From Ideonella margarita (GTDB lineage Bacteria; Pseudomonadota; Gammaproteobacteria; Burkholderiales; Burkholderiaceae_C): DNA of 64,000 nucleotides. Below the pieces are notes generated by a model, which worked only from the letters and a program-made list of their open reading frames with translations, did no database searches and had not been told where the DNA came from. The stretch spans positions 326,618-390,617 of the forward strand of contig NZ_JBBUTI010000005.1 of the NCBI RefSeq assembly GCF_038066635.1, read 5' to 3'. Both the position numbers and the translations under genes were made by a program. Below, in pieces: positions 27,556-36,463 of the stretch (its first letter is position 1; every line of letters starts with the position of its first letter).

Positions 27556-28121
27556 TCAGCCTCCGCCGTCACACGGGCCCGTCCGGGCTTGTTGATGCAG
27601 ACCGTCTGGCTGCCGTCGACCGCGGCATCGACACGCGCGGCGCCCAACGGCAGAAAGCGCAAACGGGACGCAGCGGTGAGTGAAATGCCCGAAGCCTCGA
27701 ACGACACTGACCGCACCGTGCCCAGCACCGGCCCGTCTTGAGGCCCGGCCTGGTGCACCTTGATCAACAGGTCATTCGCGCTCATGTCGCCGCGGCTGTC
27801 GCGGTCCACGAACATCAGCCAGCCGCCGCTCCAGTCGCGGCCGCTGCGCATGCAGCGTGCCGGGGCGGCGCCAAGCGCCGGATCACGCGCGCACAAGGAG
27901 ACTACTTCGCCACGCTGCAAAGCCTCACGCCGGGCCTGCTGTATCGCAGAGCGGAACTCGGCCACCTGGCTTTCCACGGCCCGGCGAGAGAGCTGTCTTT
28001 GCCACGATGGCCACGCCGCGCCTGCCAGAATTGACAGCACCAGCAGGGTGATCAACAGCTCGATGAGGGTATAGCCCCGGATGCCAACCGGTGTGACAAG
28101 GCAACGCGGTGTTTGGTGCAT
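27543..28121 (-). CDS. fimT: Type IV minor pilin FimT/FimU-like (GspH family)
   Basis: 192 aa from the ATG at 28121. The leader ends VGIRG and the mature part begins YTLIELLITLLVLSILAGAAWP with Glu at +5. EFRSAIQQARREALQRGEVVSLC is the GspH/FimT pattern. First gene of the minor-pilin operon, divergent from ribD across 130 bases. The frame upstream to 28481 is antisense to ribD and is not used. Confidence 0.85.
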   Translation of the reverse strand: MHQTPRCLVTPVGIRGYTLIELLITLLVLSILAGAAWPSWQRQLSRRAVESQVAEFRSAIQQARREALQRGEVVSLCARDPALGAAPARCMRSGRDWSGGWLMFVDRDSRGDMSANDLLIKVHQAGPQDGPVLGTVRSVSFEASGISLTAASRLRFLPLGAARVDAAVDGSQTVCINKPGRARVTAEAECAS

Positions 28122-28251
28122 GGTCCAGCCTGTGAGACGCCACGACGAGAACTGCTTCGCTACTGCCAGCGCCCGATTCTTCGTACCCACCCCCTGCAGA
28201 ACATCCCTCATGCGGGGGAAAATCGACAACGTTGCGCCCAACGAAACCACG

Positions 28252-29379
28252 ATGACCCACACCCCTGCGAACGATGCGAACTGGCTGATGGCCGCCCTGG
28301 CGCTGGCCGCCCGTGCCGTCGGCCTGACCGACCCCAACCCGCGGGTGGGCTGCGTGCTGATCGCCGCGGACGGCCACACCGTGCTGGGCGAAGGCCATAC
28401 CCAGGCCGCCGGTGAGGCCCATGCCGAGGTGATGGCCCTGCGCGATGCCGCCAGCCGGGGCGTGAGCGTGGCGGGGGCCACCGCCTACGTCACGCTGGAG
28501 CCTTGTGCCCACCATGGCCGCACCGGCCCCTGTTGCGACGCCCTGATCAAAGCGGGCATTGCCCGCGTGGTGCAGGCCGTGGGTGACCCCAACCCGGCCG
28601 TCAACGGACAAGGTGCCGCGCGCCTTCGTGCAGCCGGTATCCAGGTGGATGACGGCCCAGTCCACCTGGCGATCGAGGCCCGGGAGCTCAACATCGGCTT
28701 CTTCTCACGCATGGAGCGTCAGCGCCCATGGCTGCGAATGAAGATGGCCGCCTCGCTGGATGGGCGCAGCGCACTCGACAACGGCGTCAGCCAATGGATC
28801 ACCAGCTCGCAGGCGCGCACCGACGGCCATGCCTGGCGTCGACGCGCCGGCGTGGTGCTCAGCGGCGCCGGCACGGTGCTCGAGGACAACCCGCGTCTGG
28901 ACGTGCGGCTGGTGGAAACCGCGCGCCAACCCCTGCGTGCCGTCATTGATTCCCGGCTCGACACGCCGCTGGATGCCCGCCTGTTCGAGGTCGACAGCCC
29001 CGTGCTGCTGTTCGCCGCCCATCCGGCCACCGAGCGCATCGACGCCCTGCGCGTCCGCGGCGCCGAGGTCATCTGCCTGCCAGACGCCCAAGGCAAGGTC
29101 GACCTGGCCGCCGCGCTGGCCGAGCTGGGCGCCCGCCAGATCAACGAGGTTCACCTCGAAGCCGGCGAGCGCCTGAATGCCTCCTGGCTGCGCACCGGGC
29201 TGGTGGATGAGCTGCTGATTTACCTGGCCCCGATGCTCATCGGCGCGGGCCGGGGCATGGCCGCACTCGGCCCGCTGCAGGCGCTGGAGCAGGCCGCCCG
29301 CTTCGAATTTCACGATGTGTGCCGGATCGGCCCTGATGTTCGAGTGCTTGCTCGACAAACGACGAACCCGCCCGACTGA
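28252..29379 (+). CDS. ribD: Bifunctional riboflavin deaminase/reductase
   Basis: 375 aa. The N-terminal cytidine-deaminase-fold domain has the zinc motifs GEAHAEVMAL and EPCAHHGRTGPC. The C-terminal reductase domain starts near RPWLRMKMAASLDGR and includes WITSSQARTDGHAWR and the NADPH-site region around LHLEAG-like VHLEAGERLNASW. It converts the RibA product to 5-amino-6-ribitylamino-uracil phosphate. The ATG at 28252 is used. No FMN riboswitch was recognised in the 130-base gap upstream. Confidence 0.95.
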   Translation: MTHTPANDANWLMAALALAARAVGLTDPNPRVGCVLIAADGHTVLGEGHTQAAGEAHAEVMALRDAASRGVSVAGATAYVTLEPCAHHGRTGPCCDALIKAGIARVVQAVGDPNPAVNGQGAARLRAAGIQVDDGPVHLAIEARELNIGFFSRMERQRPWLRMKMAASLDGRSALDNGVSQWITSSQARTDGHAWRRRAGVVLSGAGTVLEDNPRLDVRLVETARQPLRAVIDSRLDTPLDARLFEVDSPVLLFAAHPATERIDALRVRGAEVICLPDAQGKVDLAAALAELGARQINEVHLEAGERLNASWLRTGLVDELLIYLAPMLIGAGRGMAALGPLQALEQAARFEFHDVCRIGPDVRVLARQTTNPPD

Positions 29380-29388
29380 CTCCCCGCC

Positions 29389-29400
29389 TACAATCGGGGG
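29389..29400 (+). promoter_or_regulatory. -10 element directly before ribB
   Basis: TACAAT (29389-29394) is followed by six bases and then the ATG, so transcription would begin at or next to the start codon (leaderless). No good -35 is visible, so it may be weak and internal to the rib operon. Confidence 0.35.
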
Positions 29401-30504
29401 ATGCCCATTTCTCCTGTTCCCGAGCTGGTTGCCGAGCTGGCAGCCGGCCGCATGGTCATTCTGGTTGACGAAGAAGATCGCGAAAACGAGGGCGATCTCG
29501 TGCTCGCCTCCGATCACGTCACGCCAGAAGCGATCAATTTCATGGCCAAGTACGGCCGCGGCCTGATCTGCCTGACGCTCACGCGTGAGCGCTGCGAGCG
29601 CCTGCAGCTGCCCCCAATGGCGGCCCGCAACGGCACCGCCCACGGCACCGCGTTCACCGTGTCGATCGAGTCCCGCGAAGGCGTGACCACCGGCATCTCG
29701 GCCGCCGACCGTGCCCGCACCGTGCAAGCCGCCGTGGCCCGTGACGCCCATCCGCGTGACCTGGTGCAACCTGGCCATATCTTCCCGCTGCAGGCCCAGG
29801 ACGGCGGCGTGCTGATGCGCGCTGGTCACACTGAAGCCGGCTGCGACCTCGCCGGCATGGCCGGTCTGACGCCCTCGTCGGTGATCTGCGAGATCATGAA
29901 TGACGACGGCACGATGGCCCGCCTGCCCGATCTGCAGATCTTCGCCCGCGAACACGGCTTGAAGATCGGCACCATCGCCGACCTGATCACCTACCGCAGC
30001 CGCAACGAATCGCTGATCACCCGAGCCGGACAGCGCCAGCTGACGACGGCACAGGGCGAATTCACCGCCCATGTGTTCCGCGACCGCTCCGGTGGCGTGC
30101 ACCTGGCCCTGGCCACCGGCCAGTGGGCCCCGACCGACGAAGTGCTGGTGCGTGTGCACGAGCCGCTGTCGGTGCTCGACCTGCTGGATGCCGGCAGCAG
30201 CAACAGCCACTCGTGGTCGCTGCCCAAGGCCCTGTCGGCCTTGAAGGCCAGCCCGGCCGGCGTGGCCGTGCTGCTGAACTGCGGCGCCGAAGCCGCCGGC
30301 GCCCTGCTCGGACAACTGCTGCCTGCCGCCGACGCCCCCGTGGTGCGGCCGTCGGTCGACCTGCGCACCTACGGCGTGGGCGCACAGATCCTTCGCGAGT
30401 TGGGTGTCAGCCGGATGAAGCTGCTGGGCAGCCCGCGCCGCATGCCGAGCATGACCGGTTACGGGCTCGAGGTGACCGGCTTTCTGGCCGCCAACCCGGC
30501 TTGA
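29401..30504 (+). CDS. ribB: 3,4-dihydroxy-2-butanone 4-phosphate synthase with degenerate GTP cyclohydrolase II-like domain
   Basis: 367 aa. The RibB domain (about 1-205) is intact: DEEDRENEGD at 23-32, GLICLTLT, RAGHTEAGCDLAG. The C-terminal half aligns in position with RibA, but the zinc and catalytic stretch, normally cysteine-rich after RVHSEC, reads RVHEPLSVLDLLDAGSS with no cysteines, so GTP cyclohydrolase II activity is very unlikely. This hybrid is seen in other Burkholderiales and is often mislabelled RibBA. It makes the four-carbon unit used by RibH. Confidence 0.9.
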   Translation: MPISPVPELVAELAAGRMVILVDEEDRENEGDLVLASDHVTPEAINFMAKYGRGLICLTLTRERCERLQLPPMAARNGTAHGTAFTVSIESREGVTTGISAADRARTVQAAVARDAHPRDLVQPGHIFPLQAQDGGVLMRAGHTEAGCDLAGMAGLTPSSVICEIMNDDGTMARLPDLQIFAREHGLKIGTIADLITYRSRNESLITRAGQRQLTTAQGEFTAHVFRDRSGGVHLALATGQWAPTDEVLVRVHEPLSVLDLLDAGSSNSHSWSLPKALSALKASPAGVAVLLNCGAEAAGALLGQLLPAADAPVVRPSVDLRTYGVGAQILRELGVSRMKLLGSPRRMPSMTGYGLEVTGFLAANPA

Positions 30505-30537
30505 TGAATTTTCTGACTTTGACAAGGACACGCCACC

Positions 30538-31002
30538 ATGCTGGGTGCTGACAAGGGCCAAAGCGGCTCGCTGAAGGGTGAAGGCCTGGTGATCGGCATC
30601 GTGCGTGCGCGCTTCAACGACGCCATCACCAGCAAGCTCGCCGACAACTGTCTGGCTGAACTGGCTGCCATGGGCGTGCTGGACAAGCACATCACCCAGG
30701 TGACCGTGCCCGGTGCGCTGGAAGTGCCCGTGGCGCTGAAGGCCATGGCCGACAGCGACGACTACGACGCGCTGATCGCCCTGGGCTGCATCATCCGCGG
30801 CGAGACCTACCACTTTGAACTGGTGGCCAACGAAAGCGGCGCGGGCGTGACCCGCATCTCGCTCGACCACCAGATTCCGATCGCCAATGCGATCCTGACT
30901 GTCGAGAACGAAGCGCAGGCGTGGGCCCGCACCGAAGAAAAAGGCCGAGACGCTGCCCGTGTGGCCGTTGAAATGGCCAACCTGATGGACGATTTGCTGT
31001 GA
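30538..31002 (+). CDS. ribH: 6,7-dimethyl-8-ribityllumazine synthase
   Basis: 154 aa. Joins the RibD-derived pyrimidine with the RibB product. Motifs: RARFNDAITSKL, TVPGALEVPVALK and GCIIRGETYHFELVANE with the catalytic His at residue 92. An AAGGA ribosome site precedes the ATG. Its stop overlaps the nusB GTG. Confidence 0.97.
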   Translation: MLGADKGQSGSLKGEGLVIGIVRARFNDAITSKLADNCLAELAAMGVLDKHITQVTVPGALEVPVALKAMADSDDYDALIALGCIIRGETYHFELVANESGAGVTRISLDHQIPIANAILTVENEAQAWARTEEKGRDAARVAVEMANLMDDLL

Positions 31003-31469
31003 CCACTCCCACCTCCCCTGCCAAGAAGCGCACTGCGCCAAAATCGGCCCGCCGCCGCTCGCGCGAAATCGCCCTCCAGGGCCTGTACCAGTGGCTGGTG
31101 TCGGGTGAGGACGCCGGCGTCATCGACGCCCACATGCGCGAGCAGGAAGGCTTCGACAAGGTCGACCGCGCGCACTACGACGCCCTGCTGCACGGCTGCA
31201 TCACCGAGGCCGCTGACCTTGACGTGGTGCTGGGTCGCCATGTCGACCGCCGCACCAGCGAGCTGTCGCCGGTGGAACATGCCGTGCTGCTGATCGGCAC
31301 CTACGAGCTGAAGCACTGCATCGACGTGCCGTACCGCGTCGCCATCAACGAAGCGGTTGAGCTCGCCAAGAGCTTCGGCGGCACCGATGGCCACAAGTAC
31401 GTGAACGGCGTGCTCGACAAGGCCGCTGGCGACCTGCGCGCCACGGAAATCCAGGCTCGGTCACGCTGA
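30999..31469 (+). CDS. nusB: Transcription antitermination factor NusB
   Basis: 156 aa with a GTG start overlapping the ribH stop (GTGA). A basic N-terminal tail is followed by SRREIALQGLYQWL, DRRTSELSPVEHAVLLIGTYEL, DVPYRVAINEAVELAKSFGGTDGHKYVNGVLDKA. It binds boxA RNA with NusE in rRNA antitermination. ribH-nusB is a widely conserved pair. Confidence 0.96.
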   Translation: MTTPTSPAKKRTAPKSARRRSREIALQGLYQWLVSGEDAGVIDAHMREQEGFDKVDRAHYDALLHGCITEAADLDVVLGRHVDRRTSELSPVEHAVLLIGTYELKHCIDVPYRVAINEAVELAKSFGGTDGHKYVNGVLDKAAGDLRATEIQARSR

Positions 31470-31514
31470 CCGGCTTGTTGCCTGTGCCCCAACGCGCACC
31501 CCTGCGCACCTCTG

Positions 31515-31545
31515 ACAAGCGCCCTCGCCGGGCGCTTGTTGCTTG
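31515..31545 (+). terminator. Rho-independent terminator after nusB
   Basis: ACAAGCGCCC, loop TCGCC, GGGCGCTTGT followed by TGCTT. A perfect 10-bp stem lies between the nusB stop and the aminotransferase gene. Confidence 0.7.
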
Positions 31546-31555
31546 AAGTTCCAGC

Positions 31556-32776
31556 ATGAAGCTCGCCAGCCGCCTCGACCACATCGATCCGTTCTACGTG
31601 ATGGAGTGCGCCAAGGCGGCTTCCGCGCTGGCAGCCAGCCCGGCGTGTGACCCCGCCCAGGGCGGCTCGCCGATGATCTTCCTGAACATCGGTGAGCCCG
31701 ACTTCACGGCGCCGCCGCTGGTGCAGGCTGCCGCGCAGGCTGCCCTGCAGGCCGGGCGCACGCAGTACACCGATGCCAACGGCCTGGCGCCGCTGCGCCA
31801 GGCACTGTCGGACTGGTACGCCAGCCGTTTCGGCCTGACGATCGACGCCCGCCGCATCGTCATCACGGCCGGCGCATCGGCTGCCCTGCAACTCGCCTGC
31901 CTCGCCTTGTTCGAGACCGGCGACGAAGTGCTGATGCCGGACCCGTCCTACCCCTGCAACCGCCATTTCGTGGCGGCCACCGGGGCAACGGCCAGGTTGC
32001 TGCCGGCCGGCCCGGAACACCGCTTCCAGCCTGACGCCGCCACCGTGGCTGCGGCCTGGACACCCGCCACACGCGGCGTGGTGCTGGCATCGCCTTCGAA
32101 CCCGACGGGCACCTCCATCACGCCAGAGGCGCTGGAGGCCATTGCCCGCACCGTGCGCGCGAACGGCGGCGTGACCATCGTCGACGAGATCTACCTCGGC
32201 CTCAGCTACGACGACCGCTTCAGCCAGAGCGCCCTGGCCCTGCCGGACGGGCTGGGCGAGCAGGTCATCTCGGTCAACAGCTTCTCCAAGTACTTCAGCA
32301 TGACGGGCTGGCGCCTGGGCTGGCTGGTGCTGCCCGAGCCCCTCGTGGGTGCGGTCGAGAAGTTGCAGCAGAACCTCTACATCTGCGCATCCACCGTAGC
32401 CCAGCATGCCGCGCTGGCCTGTTTCGCGCCTGACAGCCTGGCCGAATACGAACGCCGCCGTGCCGCCTTCCGCGAACGGCGCGACGTGGTGGTGCCTGCC
32501 CTCAACGCCATGGGCCTGACCGTGCCGGTGATGCCCGACGGCGCGTTCTATGCCTGGGCCGACTGCAGCGCCTTCAGCGACGACAGCTGGCAGTTCTGCC
32601 TCGACGTCATGAACGAGGCCCACGTGGCCCTGACGCCCGGCAAGGACTTCGGCCCGGCTGCCGCCAGCCGCTATGTGCGCCTGTCCTTTGCCAACAGCCT
32701 GCCGCAGCTGGAAGAGGCCATGAACCGTCTGGCGCTGTTTTTGCGCCGCCGGGAATCCCAGGCCAGCCGCGCTTGA
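31556..32776 (+). CDS. PLP-dependent class I aminotransferase
   Basis: 406 aa, fold-type I. Seen: MIFLNIGEPDFTAPP, TQYTDANGLAPLRQAL, LASPSNPTGTSI, VDEIYLGLSY, the PLP-lysine motif SFSKYFSMTGWRLGW and the substrate-carboxylate Arg in SRYVRLSFA near the end. It resembles aspartate/aromatic-type aminotransferases found beside nusB in Burkholderiales. The amino-acid specificity cannot be read from sequence alone. Confidence 0.85.
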   Translation: MKLASRLDHIDPFYVMECAKAASALAASPACDPAQGGSPMIFLNIGEPDFTAPPLVQAAAQAALQAGRTQYTDANGLAPLRQALSDWYASRFGLTIDARRIVITAGASAALQLACLALFETGDEVLMPDPSYPCNRHFVAATGATARLLPAGPEHRFQPDAATVAAAWTPATRGVVLASPSNPTGTSITPEALEAIARTVRANGGVTIVDEIYLGLSYDDRFSQSALALPDGLGEQVISVNSFSKYFSMTGWRLGWLVLPEPLVGAVEKLQQNLYICASTVAQHAALACFAPDSLAEYERRRAAFRERRDVVVPALNAMGLTVPVMPDGAFYAWADCSAFSDDSWQFCLDVMNEAHVALTPGKDFGPAAASRYVRLSFANSLPQLEEAMNRLALFLRRRESQASRA

Positions 32777-32787
32777 GGAAGATGGCC

Positions 32788-34497
32788 ATGTCTGCGTCAA
32801 GTTTGCGTATGCTCCAGTCCATGCGCTGGAAGCTGTTCGGTCGCAAGGTTGAGCAGAGCCCGCCAGAGGCGTCCGACTCGACCTTCGAGGCCACCACTGT
32901 CGAAGACCTGCCGCCCGGCCTCGCAGAAGCCTTGGCGGCACATGGCGCTGCGCCTGTGGCCGGCCCGGGCGATGCTGGTGACGCCGGCATTCACGCCAAC
33001 AACATCATCGGCCACGTTGGCCGCTACGCACTCAAATCGGTGCTCGGCGAAGGTGGTCTCGGGACGGTGTATGCCGCCTGGGACCCGCTGCTGTCGCGCC
33101 CGGTGGCCGTGAAGACCCTGCACCTGCATCTGCACCTCGAGGCCGGCAAGACCGAAGCCCTCGACAGCATGATACTGAACGAGGCGCGCGCCGCCGCGCG
33201 GCTGTCGCACCCCCACATCGTCACGGTGTTTGATGCCGGCCCGTCCGAGCAGGGCATCTACATCGCGATGGAACCCTTGCGGGGCCGCGATCTGCGGCAC
33301 CTGCTGCAGGAAGGCTGGCGTCCGACGCCGGTCGAGGTCGCCCACCTGGTGCGTCGGGTGGCAGACGCCCTGGCCTATGCTCACGGCAAGGGCGTGGTGC
33401 ACTGCGACATCAAGCCCGCCAACATCTTCATGGTCGGCCGCAAGCAGCCCAAGGTGCTGGATTTCGGCATTGCCCGCGTCACGCAGCGTGATGGCTCGAC
33501 CGTGGAAGGGCCGGTCGCCGGCTCACCGTATTACCTGGCACCTGAACAGGTGGTTGGAGGCCCGATCGACCGGCGTGTCGACGTGTATTCGCTGGGCGTG
33601 GTGATGTACGAGTTGCTCACCGGGCAGCGTGCTTTCACCGGCGCCACAGTCGACGACATCACCCGGGCCGTGCTGGAAGACCCGACGCCCGTGGCGCGCA
33701 AGTCGAACCCGAAGGTGCCGGCAGGTCTGTCGGCGATTGCCCGCCGAGCGATGGCCCGGGCACCGGAAGAGCGGCTGGCCTCTGCCCGACACCTCGCGTC
33801 CGAGCTGCGCCACTGGCTTGATTCCCAGGAAGCGCAAGCCCTGGGTGAGCCCCCCAGTCAGCGTCGCGGCCGCTGGGCTGCCCTGCTCGGCGTGGCGTTG
33901 ACGGCCGGCGCCGTGACCGCCGTGTGGATGAACGCCAGGTCGCGCCCCGCCAGCGACCCCCCCCTGCAAGCCGCTGCCCCGGCCGCCAGCGCAGCATTGC
34001 TTGAGGCGTCGGCCCCGCTCGCCACGGCGAATGCCGGTGGCTTGGCCACCGACGAGCGCTGGGCCGACACGCCTGCCACGTCTGCCTCCGGCCCAGCCAC
34101 CCTGAAGACCGACGCCGAACCACCTGCCTCGACTGAAAAGCCGGCGGCCAAGGACAAAGACAAGGACAAGGCGCGTGATGCCGCCGCAACCGCGCGCACC
34201 GACAAGGAGCGCCGCAAGGCCGAGGCCAAGGACAAAAAATCGCGCGACGACGCCACAGCGGCCGACCGCCCTGCCGTGCCGGTGGCCACTGGCACGGTAC
34301 AGTTGGCAATCAGCCCGTGGGGCGAGGTTGAGGTTGACGGCAAGCCCGCCGGCACCGCGCCACCCCTGACGCGTCTGACCCTGCCGGCCGGCCGTCACAC
34401 CATCACCGTGCGCAATGGCGATTTCCCCGCCTATGTCCGCAACGTCGAGGTGGACCCCGACCACCCACAGCAAGTCAAACACAGATTCGGTCCGTGA
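32788..34497 (+). CDS. Membrane Ser/Thr protein kinase with PEGA domain
   Basis: 569 aa. Cytoplasmic kinase domain (about 77-345): glycine loop LGEGGLGTVY, VAVK Lys109, catalytic loop VVHCDIKPANI with Asp207, DFG Asp225, APEQ. The loop reads HCD instead of HRD, a non-RD-type kinase. A transmembrane helix lies at about 363-381, then an Ala/Pro- and Lys/Asp-rich linker, and a C-terminal periplasmic PEGA domain (VQLAISPWGEVEVDGKPAG, PAGRHTITVRNGDFP). PEGA modules often bind envelope components. The ATG at 32788 has GAGGAAG upstream; TTG 32773 is less likely. Its stop overlaps the next gene. Confidence 0.85.
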   Translation: MSASSLRMLQSMRWKLFGRKVEQSPPEASDSTFEATTVEDLPPGLAEALAAHGAAPVAGPGDAGDAGIHANNIIGHVGRYALKSVLGEGGLGTVYAAWDPLLSRPVAVKTLHLHLHLEAGKTEALDSMILNEARAAARLSHPHIVTVFDAGPSEQGIYIAMEPLRGRDLRHLLQEGWRPTPVEVAHLVRRVADALAYAHGKGVVHCDIKPANIFMVGRKQPKVLDFGIARVTQRDGSTVEGPVAGSPYYLAPEQVVGGPIDRRVDVYSLGVVMYELLTGQRAFTGATVDDITRAVLEDPTPVARKSNPKVPAGLSAIARRAMARAPEERLASARHLASELRHWLDSQEAQALGEPPSQRRGRWAALLGVALTAGAVTAVWMNARSRPASDPPLQAAAPAASAALLEASAPLATANAGGLATDERWADTPATSASGPATLKTDAEPPASTEKPAAKDKDKDKARDAAATARTDKERRKAEAKDKKSRDDATAADRPAVPVATGTVQLAISPWGEVEVDGKPAGTAPPLTRLTLPAGRHTITVRNGDFPAYVRNVEVDPDHPQQVKHRFGP

Positions 34498-34934
34498 CGC
34501 TGCCTGCCACCTCCCGCCCCGCCCTGCGCCTGCCCCGCTTCAGCGCCGCCGCGCTCTCGCTGGCCCTGCCCTTGCTGCTGTCGGCCTGTGCCGGCCTGAT
34601 GAACAAGCCTGCTGCCAACACGCCCAGCGTCACCGACGCGATGGCCAAGCCGGCCGAGCGCCAGCTGGTGGCGGCATTGCGCCTGTATGACGACGCCATG
34701 TACCGCGAAGCCGAAAAGGCCCTCGACGAGGCGCTGCGTCTGAAGCTGTCGAACCCGCGTGACCAGGCCACCGCCTGGAAGACGCTGGCCTTCATCTACT
34801 GCACCAGCGGCCGCAAGCCCGAGTGCGAAAAGGCCTTCCGCAGCGCCCGCAGCGCCGACCCCGAATTTGCCCTGAGCAAGGCCGAGGCCGGTCACCCCGT
34901 CTGGGGCCCGGTGTACGCGGCTTCACGCCGCTGA
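34494..34934 (+). CDS. TPR-like lipoprotein, TssQ-like
   Basis: 146 aa with a GTG start overlapping the kinase stop. A signal peptide with lipobox LLSAC anchors it to a membrane. The mature part is TPR-like (LRLYDDAMYREAEKALDEAL) and ends with AFIYCTSGRKPECEKAF, DPEFALSKAEAGHPVWGPVY. That ending resembles the TssQ family of lipoproteins linked to type VI secretion, but no T6SS gene lies in the window. Overlapping starts on both sides suggest co-translation with the kinase and ybgC. Confidence 0.65.
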   Translation: MTLPATSRPALRLPRFSAAALSLALPLLLSACAGLMNKPAANTPSVTDAMAKPAERQLVAALRLYDDAMYREAEKALDEALRLKLSNPRDQATAWKTLAFIYCTSGRKPECEKAFRSARSADPEFALSKAEAGHPVWGPVYAASRR

Positions 34935-35341
34935 TGCAGCCCGTCCACGCCCACGAACACCCGGTGCGGGTGTACTGGGAAGACACCGACGCCGGTGGCG
35001 TTGTCTTCTACGCCAACTACCTGAAGTTCTTCGAGCGCGCCCGCACCGAATGGCTGCGGGCCTTGGGTGTTGGCCAGCAGGCGCTGGCCGATGAGACCGG
35101 CGCCATCTTCGTGGTGGCGCATACCGAGTTGCGCTACCTGGCCCCGGCAAGGTTGGATGACGCCCTGCGCATCACCGTGGATCTGCGTGAGCTCGGGCGC
35201 GCCGCGATGGTGGTGCACCAGCAGGCCTGGCGCGGCGAGCAGCTGTTGTGCGAAGGCCAGATCCAGATTGCCTGTGTGGACCGGGGAACCTTCCGGCCAC
35301 GACGAATTCCGACATCGATCACCCAACTGATCTCACCATGA
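34934..35341 (+). CDS. ybgC: Tol-Pal system acyl-CoA thioesterase
   Basis: 135 aa. Hotdog-fold 4HBT thioesterase: RVYWEDTDAGGVVFYANYLKFFERARTEW carries the catalytic Asp (DTDAGG). The ATG at 34934 overlaps the previous stop (TGATG) and its stop overlaps the tolQ start (ATGA). First gene of the Tol-Pal cluster in many proteobacteria; thought to act in phospholipid metabolism. Confidence 0.95.
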   Translation: MQPVHAHEHPVRVYWEDTDAGGVVFYANYLKFFERARTEWLRALGVGQQALADETGAIFVVAHTELRYLAPARLDDALRITVDLRELGRAAMVVHQQAWRGEQLLCEGQIQIACVDRGTFRPRRIPTSITQLISP

Positions 35342-36015
35342 ACCAGGATCTCTCCATCGTTTCTCTGATCATGCACGCCAGTCTGGTCGTGCAGCTGGTC
35401 GTGGCCGGCCTGCTGGCCATTTCGCTGGCCAGCTGGACGGTGATCTTCTCCAAGGGCGTGGGGTTGTCTCGCGTGAAGGCGGCCCATGAAGAGTTCGAGC
35501 AGACCTTCTGGTCTGGACAGAACCTGCAGGACATCTACAAGGCCGTCAGCACGAAGCCCGATGCCTCGCCGATGGAGCGGCTGTTCGCCAGCGGCATGCG
35601 CGAATTTCTCAAGCTGCGTGAACGCCAGCTGGACGCCGCCACCCAGCTCGACGGCGCCCGCCGCGCCATGCGCGCCAGCCTGCAGCGCGAGCTCGACACG
35701 CTGGAAGGCAACATCGGCTTCCTCGCCTCGGTCGGATCGGTCAGCCCGTATGTCGGCCTGTTCGGCACGGTCTGGGGGATCATGCACGCCTTCGTCGGCT
35801 TGTCGAACCTGCAGCAGGTGACGCTGGCCACCGTGGCGCCGGGCATTGCTGAAGCGCTGGTCGCCACCGCCATCGGCCTGTTCTCGGCCATCCCGGCGGT
35901 GATTGCCTACAACCGCTTCGCGCGCCAGATCGACCGCATCGCGACGCAGCTCGACAGCTTCACCGACGAGTTCTCCAACATCCTGCAGCGCAATGTCGGC
36001 GCCGCCGGCCGCTGA
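35338..36015 (+). CDS. tolQ: Tol-Pal system motor protein TolQ
   Basis: 225 aa inner-membrane protein with three helices (about 12-40, 128-150, 165-190). SVSPYVGLFGTVWGIMHAF and the GIAEALVATAIGLFSAIPAVIAYN stretch are family hallmarks. With TolR it uses the proton gradient to drive TolA during envelope constriction. Confidence 0.97.
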   Translation: MNQDLSIVSLIMHASLVVQLVVAGLLAISLASWTVIFSKGVGLSRVKAAHEEFEQTFWSGQNLQDIYKAVSTKPDASPMERLFASGMREFLKLRERQLDAATQLDGARRAMRASLQRELDTLEGNIGFLASVGSVSPYVGLFGTVWGIMHAFVGLSNLQQVTLATVAPGIAEALVATAIGLFSAIPAVIAYNRFARQIDRIATQLDSFTDEFSNILQRNVGAAGR

Positions 36016-36030
36016 GCGTCGGAGCAGCAG

Positions 36031-36459
36031 ATGCCCGGTGTAGCTCCTCGCGGCAGTGGCCGCCAGCGTCGCTCGATGAACGAGATCAATATGGTTCCGT
36101 TCATCGACGTGATGCTCGTCCTGCTGATCATTTTCATGGTCAGCGCCCCGCTCATCACCACCGGCGTGGTCGATCTTCCCAGCGTGGGCAAGGCCAAGAC
36201 ACGGCCGCAATCGGTCATCGAGATCACGGTTGCGAGTGACGACAAGCTCAAGCTCAAGGTCGACAAGGGCGAGGCGTTGACCATCACCCTGGCACAAGTC
36301 GCCGGGCGCGTACGCGACGCCCAGGGCGGCAGCGCCGAGGTGCCTGTGGTGATCAGCGCCGACAAGCAGGTGCGCTACGAAACCGTGGTGAAAGTGATGG
36401 ATACGCTGCAGCGCGCCGGTGTTCAGCGCGTCGGCCTGTCTGTCAAACAAGGCGGCTGA
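36031..36459 (+). CDS. tolR: Tol-Pal system protein TolR
   Basis: 142 aa. SMNEINMVPFIDVMLVLLIIFMV contains the single helix with its proton-path Asp, then LPS..., a periplasmic domain and VVISADKQVRYETVVKVMDTLQRAG. The partner of TolQ and TolA. Confidence 0.97.
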   Translation: MPGVAPRGSGRQRRSMNEINMVPFIDVMLVLLIIFMVSAPLITTGVVDLPSVGKAKTRPQSVIEITVASDDKLKLKVDKGEALTITLAQVAGRVRDAQGGSAEVPVVISADKQVRYETVVKVMDTLQRAGVQRVGLSVKQGG

Positions 36460-36463
36460 ACCC

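Noticed and set aside
28705..31041. 778-aa open frame on the minus strand
   Set aside because: It is antisense to ribD, ribB and ribH and has the His/Gln/Gly-rich composition of a shadow frame in GC-rich coding DNA.
31301..32941. 546-aa open frame on the minus strand
   Set aside because: Antisense to nusB and the aminotransferase, both of which have clear family motifs.
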